Shown one piece after another: positions 23,181-31,843 of a stretch of 53,373 nt of DNA. The stretch comes from Pseudomonadota bacterium. GTDB lineage: Bacteria; Pseudomonadota; Gammaproteobacteria; Burkholderiales; SG8-39. A program made the translations under genes and the position numbers. The notes below the pieces were generated by a model that worked only from the letters and a program-made list of their open reading frames with translations, had not been told where the DNA came from and did not search any database. The number at the start of each line of letters is the position of its first letter. Within the stretch, counting starts at the first letter, position 1. The stretch lies in contig JANXRZ010000073.1 of the NCBI GenBank assembly GCA_025352885.1, forward strand, positions 1-53,373, written 5' to 3'.

Positions 23181-25309
23181 TCGTTTCGACTTCTGCGAAC
23201 GCTGATGAGCGCATCGACTGCGAGCACGCCGTCGGCACGTGCAATAACCGGATTCACGTCGATCTCCGTAATCGTTTCCTCGTGGTCCGACGCGAGTTCC
23301 GATATGCGCGCAATCGCATCAGCCAGCGCATCCAGGTCGACCGGGTCGCTTCCCCTGAATCCAGTCAGCACTCGATAGCCCTTCAGGCGGCCAAGCAAAA
23401 CCTTGGCTTGCGCTGCCGAAACCGGCGCGAGCCCGAGCACCGTATCTTGCAGAAGCTCGACCATGACCCCGCCCAGCCCGACCAGCACAACGGGCCCGGC
23501 GGCAGGGTCGCACCGTGCGCCGATGATGACCTCGACACCGGGTTTCGCCATCGGCTGGACCGAAATCCCCGTAATGTCTGCGGTGATCTTCCTGGCGTTG
23601 GCCAGGATGGCAGCGTAAGCAGCGCGCACGCTTCCCGCGTCAGCCAGGTTTAACCGGACGCCGCCGGCTTCCGTCTTGTGTGCGATCGCAGGGGATTCGA
23701 TCTTCAGCACTACAGGGAATCCGAACGCCTCTGCAGCGGCCACGGCCTCGTCCGCGCTTTGCGCTAGCCGACCCGGGACGACCGGGATGCCGTACGCTGT
23801 GAGCACACGCTTCGCTTGACGTTCAATCAGGACGCCACTGGTCGATTCAAGCAGTGGCGTCACTTCGTTGCGCGCGCGGGGGGCGGACCTCCTTCCAAAA
23901 GATTGCTCGGGCACTGCCTCCGAGTAACGATGCCACGCCGCGATGGCAGCAAAGCAGCGATCCATCGAGCGAAAAAGCGACAGGCGCGCATCGGATTCGA
24001 AGAGGTCGGCGCCCGGCCCTTGCAGCCATTCGCTTAACCAGGCGATGAGGATCGGCTTGCCGTACTTGTCCGCCAAGGCCCGGATCTGCGCATAGCGCGC
24101 GATGGTGACTTCGGGATGCGACAGGCTCTGCGGCAGCACCAGAGCACCGTATTGCGGATCTTCCAGCAGGGCCGAGACACACGAAGTAAATGATTCCGGG
24201 ACATTGAGCACCTGCCCGGTGGGGTCGCACGGATTGCGGGCCGCGCCGAAAGCAGGAACGATGGTCCTCAGCACTGCGCCCGTCGCCTCCAACGGCTGCG
24301 GCATCGACACGGCATATTTTTCGGCCTTGTCGGCTGCGATCACGCCCGCCCCGCCGGAACTCGACACGACGGCCACCCCGGGTGCAGACGGCCTTCCGGC
24401 GACCGCGAGAAAGTGCGCCGTCTCGACCAACGCCTCGAAGTCATCGACGACGATAAATCCTGCCCGCTCGCACAGCGCAATCATCGCGGCATGGGAACTC
24501 GCAAGCGATCCCGTATGCGACAGCGCGGCCATCGCGCCCGATTCGCTGGCGCCGAGCTTGTAGACCACGACCGGCTTGCCGGCCTGCCGTGCGCGGTCCC
24601 CGGCAGCCAGCAGCCTGCGAGCGTCGTGCATGCCTTCAAACACACAGATGATCGAAGCGCAGCCCGGATCGTCCGCGAGGTAGGCGATCAGGTCGGCAAC
24701 ATCGATATCGCAGGAATTGCCTGCGGAAATGAAGTGCGAAAAGCCGCGCCCGCGCTCTGCGGCCTGCAGCAGCGCATAGCCCAGTGCGCCTGACTGGCTC
24801 ACGATGGCCACCGGGCCGACGCGATGCGGGAGCTTGGAATAGTCCGGCATGAACGTCATGCCGGCCCGCGTGATGTTGTTGACCAGGCCGATGCAGTTGG
24901 GCCCGAGCACGCGCAGGTTCCGGTCGCGTGCAATTGCGGCAAGGCGTGCCTGGGCCGCCTTGCCGTCGCCTGCCTCCATTTCGCCATACGCCGACGCATA
25001 CACGATCACGCCGCCCGCACCCGCGTCGGCCGCTTCGCCAAGCAGGGTTTCGACTCCGTCTTTCGGGACGACCAGCACGACGCAGTCAGGGGGCTTGGGC
25101 AGCGCGGCAAGCGATGCATAGCAAGGACGCTCGGCGATGTTGTCGTATTTGCCGTTGACGAAAAAAACTTCGCCCGAAAACTGTGAAAGATTCTCGAACG
25201 AGCGCATGCCGAATGCGCCCGGACGGGGCGACATGCCCACGATCGCTACCGTGCGGGGATCGATCAGGCGCACCAGGTCCTGGTGCGAGTGCGGGCGCCG
25301 GGCCTCCAT
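23177..25309 (-). CDS. ADP-forming acyl-CoA synthetase (acetate-CoA ligase family)
   Basis: 710 residues with the fused alpha-beta layout of NDP-forming acyl-CoA ligases. A CoA-binding Rossmann domain (about 10-140, VAIVGMS) is followed by succinyl-CoA-synthetase-like domains with the phosphohistidine loop ALSHTGSLA (H265) and a C-terminal ATP-grasp domain (about 490-705). It would interconvert an acyl-CoA, ADP and phosphate with the free acid, CoA and ATP; the acyl group is unknown. It is the last gene of a three-gene operon, starting one base after the VOC gene stop. Its stop overlaps the FHA gene stop on the other strand. Confidence 0.88.
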   Translation of the reverse strand: MEARRPHSHQDLVRLIDPRTVAIVGMSPRPGAFGMRSFENLSQFSGEVFFVNGKYDNIAERPCYASLAALPKPPDCVVLVVPKDGVETLLGEAADAGAGGVIVYASAYGEMEAGDGKAAQARLAAIARDRNLRVLGPNCIGLVNNITRAGMTFMPDYSKLPHRVGPVAIVSQSGALGYALLQAAERGRGFSHFISAGNSCDIDVADLIAYLADDPGCASIICVFEGMHDARRLLAAGDRARQAGKPVVVYKLGASESGAMAALSHTGSLASSHAAMIALCERAGFIVVDDFEALVETAHFLAVAGRPSAPGVAVVSSSGGAGVIAADKAEKYAVSMPQPLEATGAVLRTIVPAFGAARNPCDPTGQVLNVPESFTSCVSALLEDPQYGALVLPQSLSHPEVTIARYAQIRALADKYGKPILIAWLSEWLQGPGADLFESDARLSLFRSMDRCFAAIAAWHRYSEAVPEQSFGRRSAPRARNEVTPLLESTSGVLIERQAKRVLTAYGIPVVPGRLAQSADEAVAAAEAFGFPVVLKIESPAIAHKTEAGGVRLNLADAGSVRAAYAAILANARKITADITGISVQPMAKPGVEVIIGARCDPAAGPVVLVGLGGVMVELLQDTVLGLAPVSAAQAKVLLGRLKGYRVLTGFRGSDPVDLDALADAIARISELASDHEETITEIDVNPVIARADGVLAVDALISVRRSRND

Positions 25310-25310
25310 C

Positions 25311-26087
25311 TCAGGCCGCCTCGGCTAACCGGACGCGAATGCCGCTCGCGTTGATGAATCCCTCGCCGTCGACACAGTTGAGGTGCCGGGCTCGAAGCAG
25401 GACCTGTTCGCGATTCGTGACCCGCAACTCGATGCCGGAGAGGACGGCCTGATGATTCGCCGAGGATAGAAACCGGATCTCGCCTGAGTCGAGCGCAATC
25501 CTGAAGTGACCTTCCGCCTGTCCGCTGACCGGCTTTTGCACAATTTCGGCCCAGCGCTTCGAAAACGCCGCCGGGTCCGGACACTCGATCTCCGCGGCGA
25601 CCAGCCGCTGCGTCACGTCCTGGCGGATCGCCGTTTGCCACTGCGGACCAGCCGGTGCATACGCGCCCATCGGGTCTTCCCCGTCGCTGGTGCAATTAAA
25701 TTCGAGCATCGCGCCGCCGGTGTCTTTCGGATGCAACTGCACGCCGACATAGTCGGCGTGCTCGATCAGGCTGGCCGTGCGTACACCCAGTCGCTCGCAA
25801 TGCTTCTGGCGTTCGCGCGGTGCATCGCAGTCCATGATGATCATGTAGCCATGCCGGCTGCCGTGCCGCTCGAGGAAGCGCCCGACCGCTGTGCCGGGCC
25901 GGGTTGGCGAAACAATCTCGATGAAGTCCGTGCCGACCGGGAAGAGGACGTTCTCGAGGCCATACCGGGCTACGTTCGGATCGCGATAGCACTCTTCCAA
26001 CCCAAAAACGTCCTTGAACATGAGCCCGGCCTTCGCGAGGTCGGATGCAACTAGGCAGACTTGCCGCAGCCGCAGGTGTCCGGCCAC
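25311..26087 (-). CDS. VOC/glyoxalase-fold protein
   Basis: 258 residues beginning with RLRQVCLVASDLAKAGLMFKD, the typical first beta-alpha module of vicinal oxygen chelate proteins. A second module follows in the C-terminal half. The HLR and DFIEIV segments and internal duplication fit the glyoxalase/dioxygenase-like superfamily, but the specific reaction cannot be named. It sits 2 bp after the enoyl-CoA hydratase gene and 1 bp before the CoA-ligase gene, which suggests a role in the same CoA-thioester pathway. Confidence 0.8.
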   Translation of the reverse strand: MAGHLRLRQVCLVASDLAKAGLMFKDVFGLEECYRDPNVARYGLENVLFPVGTDFIEIVSPTRPGTAVGRFLERHGSRHGYMIIMDCDAPRERQKHCERLGVRTASLIEHADYVGVQLHPKDTGGAMLEFNCTSDGEDPMGAYAPAGPQWQTAIRQDVTQRLVAAEIECPDPAAFSKRWAEIVQKPVSGQAEGHFRIALDSGEIRFLSSANHQAVLSGIELRVTNREQVLLRARHLNCVDGEGFINASGIRVRLAEAA

Positions 26088-26089
26088 GC

Positions 26090-26935
26090 CTAGCGGCCCG
26101 TGAACTTGGGCGCGCGTTTCTCGACGTAATGCGCCACGCCTTCCTTGAAATCCTCGCTCTTGAAGCTCTCCTGCATTGCGGCGTCGGCCACGCCAAGCGC
26201 GGTTTCGAAATCCTGGAACGGCGCCTTCCAGACCTGCGCCTTCATCACCGCCATCGAGCGTGGCGAAACCGTGTCGGCGAGCGTGCGCGCATACGCCATG
26301 ACGTCTTCCATGAACGTGGCTTGCGTGAACACCTTGTTCACGAGGCCTATCTTCTCGGCCTCGAGCGCGCCAAATTTGCGTGCGGACATCAGCAAGTCGA
26401 GCGCATTCGCGGGTCCCACAAGCCGCGGCAGCAGCCAGCTCACGCCGTGCTCGGCAATGAGGCCGCGTTGCGCGAATGACGTCGTAAATTTTGCATCGCT
26501 GCCTGCAAACCGGATGTCGGCATAGAGCGCAAGCACCAGCCCTAAGCCCGCGGCCGGACCGTTGATGGCGGCAATGATCGGCTTCGGCGCAGAGAATAGG
26601 TAGCCGAAGCGCCCGCCGTAGTGGCTGGAAACGTCCGGCCCGAGGCCCGGGCCGGATCTTGCAGGAGCGACTTCAGACGCAGTCGCCGTCTTATGGGCGC
26701 CGGCGTCCGCCCGGATGCCCTGCAGTAACTTCATGTCGGCCCCCGCACAGAACCCGCGCCCCGAGCCGGTCAGCACGATCACGCGCACCGCGTCGTCGTC
26801 CACGGCGGCGGCAACAGCTTTACGCAGTCCTACACCCATGGCCGCCGTGAACGCATTCAGCGCCTCGGGGCGGTTCAGGCGGATCACTGCGACCCGGTCA
26901 TCCACTGCGTACAGCACATCCTCAAAGCCGCTCAT
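26090..26935 (-). CDS. enoyl-CoA hydratase/isomerase family protein
   Basis: 281-residue crotonase-fold enzyme. It has the oxyanion-hole segment RGFCAGADMKLL and the second loop NGPAAGLGL, with a Glu in the active-site position of LIAEHGVSW. This corresponds to one of the two catalytic Glu of hydratases. Length is typical. First gene of the operon ECH-VOC-CoA ligase; its ATG overlaps the stop of an upstream gene fragment (ATGA). Confidence 0.92.
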   Translation of the reverse strand: MSGFEDVLYAVDDRVAVIRLNRPEALNAFTAAMGVGLRKAVAAAVDDDAVRVIVLTGSGRGFCAGADMKLLQGIRADAGAHKTATASEVAPARSGPGLGPDVSSHYGGRFGYLFSAPKPIIAAINGPAAGLGLVLALYADIRFAGSDAKFTTSFAQRGLIAEHGVSWLLPRLVGPANALDLLMSARKFGALEAEKIGLVNKVFTQATFMEDVMAYARTLADTVSPRSMAVMKAQVWKAPFQDFETALGVADAAMQESFKSEDFKEGVAHYVEKRAPKFTGR

Positions 26936-27128
26936 GCCGTCCTCCGTTGAAATTGAAGACTTACGCCTGCCATACGCATCACCTCATAGTCAGGGTTGGC
27001 CTTGCGAAACCGGGGCTCGTTCAGCACCTGCGGGGACAGTTCGATCACATACACCGAGTGCCGATGACGCGGCGCCGCAACCGTGCGCGCCTTTTTTCTC
27101 CCTTGCCGGCCTTGCTTCGCACCGCCAT
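26932..27128 (-). pseudogene. N-terminal remnant of a GIY-YIG-like small protein, frameshifted
   Basis: On the minus strand, ATG at 27126-27128 begins MAVRSKAGKGEK. If one base is added in the A6 run (T6 at 27092-27097 on the plus strand), reading continues as KARTVAAPRHRHSVYVIEL and then VLNEPRFRKANPDYE. From memory this matches the start of a family of about 120-residue GIY-YIG-like hypothetical proteins in proteobacteria. The expected continuation (a VYVGMTG-type segment) is missing: the frame instead reads about 16 unrelated residues and stops at the hydratase ATG. It is therefore frameshifted and 3'-truncated. The family assignment is recall and has not been searched. Confidence 0.5.
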
Positions 27129-27218
27129 GCGGCGAGACTAACCGCGTTCGATTTGCGCCGCAATCGCACGGCAGGCGGCCAATGTTTGCGCGATACTTTC
27201 CGCCTCGAGGAGACGCTC

Positions 27219-28787
27219 ATGGCCGAACGGAATCTGCTCGCCGTCATTCGCAAGGTGACCGGGCGCAAGCCCGAGGCAATCGCCTATCGCACGCCGGACC
27301 GCGACTGGACCGTCAGCGAGGTGGTGGATACTTCGGACCGCATCGCGCAGGGGCTGCGCTCGCTTGGCGTCGCGCCCGGCGAGCGCGTGGCGGCGTTGAC
27401 CAGGCACACGACGGAATGCATCCTCCTCACCCTTGCCGCGTGCAAGATCGGCGCAGTGTTCATGCCGGTGAACTGGCGGCTTGCCGCGCCCGAGGTCGAA
27501 TTTATCGTCAACGATGGGAAGGCACGGTTCCTCCTTGTCGATTCGGCTTTCCTGCCTGCCCTCGAGAAGTGCACCCTGCCGACGGTGGCCCTCACACTGG
27601 TCACGGAGACTGCCGGGGGACGCGAGAACCTCCAAGAATGGGCCGCGCGTTTCGCCCCGCTCCTTGAGCATCATGAAGCCGCCCCTCATGAGACGGCCTT
27701 GCAGTTGTATTCCTCCGGCACGACAGGCCTGCCAAAAGGCGTTGAACTCACGCACGCCAACCTGCTGCTGCCGCAATCGCTTTTTCGTGACATCTGGGGA
27801 TTCCAGGGTGGCAAATCCGTCATGTTCAATGCGCTGCCCTCCTTCCATATCGCCGGCATGGAACTGGCCCTGCTGACCTTGATGCTCGGCGGCGAGACCG
27901 TGCTCCAGCCCGACTTCGACCCGGGGAAAATCATCCCGGCAATCGGCGCACACCGCATTACGCACATGTTCCTCGTGCCCGCAATGATCATGGTCCTCGT
28001 GAATTCGCCGGGGGCGGAGGCGGGCGACTATTCATCGCTGGAGCGCATCGCCTATGGCGCAGCGCCGATCAGCGAGAAGGTGCTGCTCGATGCCATGCGA
28101 GTGTTCGGCTGCGGGTTTCTCCAGGTGTACGGGCTTACCGAAACGACCGGCGCCGTGACGTTCCTGCCGCCGGAAGATCACGCGCCCGGGACCGATCGCG
28201 CGCACCTATTGCGCTCGGCGGGCAAAGTGCTGCCCGGTGTCGACCTGCGAATCGTTGATGCATCCGGCCAACACGCTCCGGACGGCGAAGTCGGCGAAGT
28301 CTGGATCCGCACTCGCCAGAACATGAAGGGGTATTGGAATAACCCGAAGGCCACACGCGACGCCTTTCCCCATGGACGGGCTGAAGATGGTGGATGGTTT
28401 CGGAGCGGCGACGCGGGATATTTACGCGAGGGCTACCTCTTCATCCACGACCGCATCAAGGACATGGTCATTTCGGGCGGCGAGAACATTTATCCGGCCG
28501 AAGTCGAGAATGCGCTCATGAAGCATCCGGCGGTGGCCGACGTCGCGGTCATCGGCGTGCCGGACGCGAAATGGGGCGAGGCCGTCAAGGCCTGCATCGT
28601 GCTCAAGCCCGGCATGGCTGCGCACCCGGAAGAACTCATTGCCTTCGCGCGCGAGCAGATCGCGCATTACAAATGCCCGAAGACGATCGATTTCCTGCCG
28701 GCGCTTCCCCGGAATCCGAGCGGCAAGCTGCTGAAATACCAGTTGCGCAAGCCCTACTGGGAAGGATTGGAGCGCAGGGTGAACTGA
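27219..28787 (+). CDS. AMP-forming acyl-CoA synthetase
   Basis: 522 residues from the ATG at 27219, which has a GAGGAGA ribosome site. The adenylate-forming family motifs are intact: P-loop YSSGTTGLPKGV, YGLTETTG, the GGENIYPAEVEN hinge and the C-terminal catalytic Lys region NPSGKLLK. It activates a carboxylic acid to its CoA thioester through an acyl-AMP; the substrate is unknown (fatty acid or aromatic). It is divergent from the hydratase operon and convergent with the holin-like gene 16 bp away. Confidence 0.9.
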   Translation: MAERNLLAVIRKVTGRKPEAIAYRTPDRDWTVSEVVDTSDRIAQGLRSLGVAPGERVAALTRHTTECILLTLAACKIGAVFMPVNWRLAAPEVEFIVNDGKARFLLVDSAFLPALEKCTLPTVALTLVTETAGGRENLQEWAARFAPLLEHHEAAPHETALQLYSSGTTGLPKGVELTHANLLLPQSLFRDIWGFQGGKSVMFNALPSFHIAGMELALLTLMLGGETVLQPDFDPGKIIPAIGAHRITHMFLVPAMIMVLVNSPGAEAGDYSSLERIAYGAAPISEKVLLDAMRVFGCGFLQVYGLTETTGAVTFLPPEDHAPGTDRAHLLRSAGKVLPGVDLRIVDASGQHAPDGEVGEVWIRTRQNMKGYWNNPKATRDAFPHGRAEDGGWFRSGDAGYLREGYLFIHDRIKDMVISGGENIYPAEVENALMKHPAVADVAVIGVPDAKWGEAVKACIVLKPGMAAHPEELIAFAREQIAHYKCPKTIDFLPALPRNPSGKLLKYQLRKPYWEGLERRVN

Positions 28788-28803
28788 AAGACCGCTCTGG
28801 CCG

Positions 28804-29154
28804 TCAGCTCGATTTCTTCCCGAGGAGAAGCGCGGTCGCCGCCCATGAAATCAGCGCATAGACGATCGCCCCGAGTACGGCCGACCAGAAGCCCGCCACC
28901 CGGAATCCGTCGAGAAAGGAAGCGACCATCCAGAACAGCAGCCCGTTGATCACGAAGACGAACAGGCCGAGCGTAACCACCGTCACGGGCAAGGTCAGCA
29001 CGATGAGCACGGGGCGGATGAGCGTATTCACGAGCGCCAGCACGAAGGCGGCGATCACCGCGGTCATGAACCCGTTCACCTGGATCGACGGCACGACGTA
29101 GGGCAGCGCAAGCAAGGCCAGCGCGTTGATCAGCCAGACGATAAGCAAGCGCAT
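28804..29154 (-). CDS. phage-holin superfamily IV-like membrane protein
   Basis: 116 residues with four closely spaced transmembrane helices and short loops. The arrangement (MRLLIVWLINALALLALPYVV, then NTLIRPVLI and the INGLLFW segment) is typical of the widespread 4-TMS phage-holin/YvlD-like family. These are mostly chromosomal housekeeping membrane proteins of unknown role rather than phage genes. Nothing phage-like lies nearby. Confidence 0.85.
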   Translation of the reverse strand: MRLLIVWLINALALLALPYVVPSIQVNGFMTAVIAAFVLALVNTLIRPVLIVLTLPVTVVTLGLFVFVINGLLFWMVASFLDGFRVAGFWSAVLGAIVYALISWAATALLLGKKSS

Positions 29155-29227
29155 GGTCGTTCCCGGTTGGTTCGAGAGTCCATCAGTGTAGTCGGGCTAT
29201 ACTCCCCCGGCACCTTTTACGCGGAGA

Positions 29228-30247
29228 ATGCCTGTGATAAACCGTCGCCGTTTGATCCTCGGAGCCGCCGGCAGCGTCGCCCTGGCGTCCACCGGATTTG
29301 CCTCGCGGGTGACCGCGCAGACCGCAGGTCAGGCGACCTCCGGCTCGGGCAGGCTCGTGCGGGTCATGAACGGTTTCCCGCCCGGGGGCTCGGCGGACGT
29401 AGTCACGCGCATGATCACCGACAAGCTGCGGGGCGGTTATGCGCCCACGGCGATTGTCGAAAACCGTCCAGGCGGCGGCGGGCGCACGGTACTGGAATAT
29501 GCGAAAACCGGCGATGCGGACGGCACGACGATCGTCCTCACCCCCACCGCGATGCTCACGATCTTCCCTCACGTCTACCGCAACCTCGGCTACGACACGT
29601 TCAGGGACTTCACCGCCGTCGGCAGCGCGGCAACCTTCGTGACCGCCATCACCGCAGGATCCGCGCTCCCGGCCAGCGTGAAGACCTTGCCGGAACTCGT
29701 CGAGTGGTCCAAGACCCTTCCCCAAGGCGCCTCATATGGCTCGCCCGGCGCAGGCACCTCGCTGCATTTCGTGGGCACCATGCTCTCCCGGCGGGCCAAC
29801 GGGAAAATGACGCATGTGCCTTACAAGGGCGCAGCGCCCATGATGCAGGACCTGCTCGGTGGACAGATCCCGATCGGCATGGCGCCGATCGGCGACGCCG
29901 TTCCGCATGTGCGCAGCGGCAGGCTGCGCGTGCTCGCGACGACCGGCACCCGCCGCTCGCGCTTCCTGCCCGATGTGCCGACCGCGATCGAAGCCGGCTA
30001 CCCGGAAGTCGTCGCCGAAGATTATTTCGCTCTCTTCGTGCCCGCGAAGACGCCGGCCGATGTGGTGGAGCGGCTCGGCACGGCCGTGCGCGACGCGCTG
30101 AAAAGTCCTGAAATCAACGAGCGCCTGACGCAGCTCGGCCTCGAGGTGCGGCCTTCTACGCCGGCCGAGATGAACGACATCGTGCGCTCGCAGTTCAATA
30201 CCTGGGGACCGGTCGTGAAAGCCTCGGGCTTCACCGCGGACGAATGA
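29228..30247 (+). CDS. Bug-type tripartite tricarboxylate transporter solute-binding protein
   Basis: 339 residues with a signal peptide (RRRLILGAAGSVALAS, cleavage near residue 35) and the Bug-family order: FPPGGSADVVTRM, IVENRPGGGG, YKGAAPMMQDLLGGQI and LPDVPTAIEAGYPE. These periplasmic proteins bind carboxylated substrates. No TctA/TctB membrane genes are adjacent, as is common for Bug genes in Burkholderiales. It overlaps the next gene by 4 bp, so it is likely co-expressed with a metallo-hydrolase. Confidence 0.9.
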   Translation: MPVINRRRLILGAAGSVALASTGFASRVTAQTAGQATSGSGRLVRVMNGFPPGGSADVVTRMITDKLRGGYAPTAIVENRPGGGGRTVLEYAKTGDADGTTIVLTPTAMLTIFPHVYRNLGYDTFRDFTAVGSAATFVTAITAGSALPASVKTLPELVEWSKTLPQGASYGSPGAGTSLHFVGTMLSRRANGKMTHVPYKGAAPMMQDLLGGQIPIGMAPIGDAVPHVRSGRLRVLATTGTRRSRFLPDVPTAIEAGYPEVVAEDYFALFVPAKTPADVVERLGTAVRDALKSPEINERLTQLGLEVRPSTPAEMNDIVRSQFNTWGPVVKASGFTADE

Positions 30248-31125
30248 CCGGACCTCGATCGGCCGATTACTCGATCTGGACCTGTTGCTACGCGCGCGGC
30301 AGGATCCCTACCGACATGATGGGCGGCTGCCCGATCTGCAGCAACCAGGGCATGTCGGATATTCCGATGGCGTATTCGCTGATCGCTTCCGGACCGTCCG
30401 CCGCCGAGCGCCGGGTGATCCTCGTGGACTGCGGATTCAAGAGCGGCGACTCCATGACCGGCAACCGCTTCCAGAACATCGAGATGCCCGACGCGGTTCT
30501 CTCGAAGACCGGGTTTCGCCCCGAGGACGTCGATACGCTCGTGCTCACGCACCTGCACTTCGATCACGCGGGCAATTTCGATGCTTTCCCCAACGCGCGC
30601 ATTTACGTCCAGCGCGTCGAGTACGAGAAATGGCGGCAGGTCATCGCGTCGATCCCGGACCTGTCGGCCGGCAAGCAGCACTGGGCGCTCTCCTCGATGG
30701 ATGTAGAAGCGCTCGAGCGATTCGGCAAGGCGGTCGACGCCGGCCGGGTGACGCTGCTCGAGGGGGATGGCGAGGTCGCGCCCGGCGTGTTCTGCCGGCT
30801 CGCGGCCGATACGCACACCTTCGGCTCCCAGTGGGTCGAGGTGCAAACCCATTCGGGGCCGTATGTCATCGCGGGTGACTGCGTGTACTGGTACGCCAAC
30901 ATCGAGCGCATGTGGCCGCCTGGCTACTTGCAGGGCAATCCCTGGAATCTCGTATCGACCTACGAGCGCCTGCGCTCGCTCGTCGGCCCCGAGCGCATCG
31001 AGCGGATCATCCCGGGGCACGACATGCAGATTTTCTCGCGGCATCGAAACTGGATGGCCGGCCTGAATCCCGTCGCCGAAGTGCATCTTGCGGAAGGCGA
31101 GCGCTCGCGTGCGACCTCAAGCTAA
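30244..31125 (+). CDS. metallo-beta-lactamase-fold hydrolase (lactonase-like)
   Basis: 293 residues with the metal-binding signature LTHLHFDHAGN, a downstream metal ligand in IAGDCVYW (Asp), and a C-terminal IIPGHD histidine. The layout is that of N-acyl-homoserine-lactonase-like or lactonase-type MBL enzymes. Two N-terminal Cys motifs (WTCCYA, GGCPIC) are unusual for the family. It is cytoplasmic, overlaps the Bug gene start to stop (ATGA), and probably hydrolyses a lactone or ester in a catabolic pathway. Confidence 0.82.
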   Translation: MTGPRSADYSIWTCCYARGRIPTDMMGGCPICSNQGMSDIPMAYSLIASGPSAAERRVILVDCGFKSGDSMTGNRFQNIEMPDAVLSKTGFRPEDVDTLVLTHLHFDHAGNFDAFPNARIYVQRVEYEKWRQVIASIPDLSAGKQHWALSSMDVEALERFGKAVDAGRVTLLEGDGEVAPGVFCRLAADTHTFGSQWVEVQTHSGPYVIAGDCVYWYANIERMWPPGYLQGNPWNLVSTYERLRSLVGPERIERIIPGHDMQIFSRHRNWMAGLNPVAEVHLAEGERSRATSS

Positions 31126-31828
31126 ACCCCGCGCCTGGGCGGCCGCGCTGCTGCTCCTTGCGGCCGCGTTGCCTGCCGCGCTCGCGCAGGACCGCTACGG
31201 CACCGTGCGGCCGAGCGAGGACGGAATCGGGAAGACTTACATGGGCCGCGAAATCGCGCAGGTCATGAGCTTTCATGGTGCCGACTGGCTCGAGCGCCCG
31301 GAGCGAACGGATGAAGAGAGGCCCGACAACGTACTCGCTGCCCTCGAGCTCAAGCCGGGGCTCGTGGTCGCGGACATCGGCGCCGGAAGCGGGTTCTACT
31401 CGTGGCGGATCGGCAAGCGCGTCGGCGCCCGGGGGCTGGTGTACGCGGTCGACAGCCAGCAGGAGATGTTCGAGCTGCTTCGCAGGCAAATGGCGCGTCG
31501 ACGCGCCACCAACGTGAAACCTGTGCTTGGCACAGCCACCGATCCGCGACTGCCCGCAAACTCGATTGATCTCGCGTTGATGATCGATGTCTACCACGAG
31601 CTCGAGCACCCTTACGAAATGCTCGCTTCGATCGTTCGCTCGCTCAAGCCCGGCGGGCGCCTCGCGATCATCGAGTACCGTGCCGACGACCCGAAAGTGC
31701 CGATCAAGAAGCTCCATACGATGACCGACGCGCAGATCAGGAAGGAAGCCGCGCCCCACCGGCTCGAGTGGGTCAAGACCATCTCGACCCTGCCCTGGCA
31801 GCAGGTGGTCCTCTTCAGGAAGACGTAA
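31109..31828 (+). CDS. SAM-dependent methyltransferase-fold protein with apparent signal peptide
   Basis: 239 residues from GTG 31109, preferred over TTG 31088 because GGAAGG lies upstream. The class I methyltransferase core is clear: VADIGAGSGFYSW (motif I), YAVDSQQEM (motif II), LALMIDVYHEL, and LKPGGRLAIIEY. However, the N-terminus (PRAWAAALLLLAAALPAALAQ) reads as a Sec signal peptide, an odd location for a SAM enzyme. It overlaps the lactonase-like gene by 17 bp. Confidence 0.8.
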   Translation: MRPQAKPRAWAAALLLLAAALPAALAQDRYGTVRPSEDGIGKTYMGREIAQVMSFHGADWLERPERTDEERPDNVLAALELKPGLVVADIGAGSGFYSWRIGKRVGARGLVYAVDSQQEMFELLRRQMARRRATNVKPVLGTATDPRLPANSIDLALMIDVYHELEHPYEMLASIVRSLKPGGRLAIIEYRADDPKVPIKKLHTMTDAQIRKEAAPHRLEWVKTISTLPWQQVVLFRKT

Positions 31829-31843
31829 CCGGCCGCGGGGCGG

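Noticed and set aside
28804..29154. Phage remnant suggested by the holin-like gene
   Set aside because: This 4-TMS family is common on chromosomes and no other phage gene is nearby.
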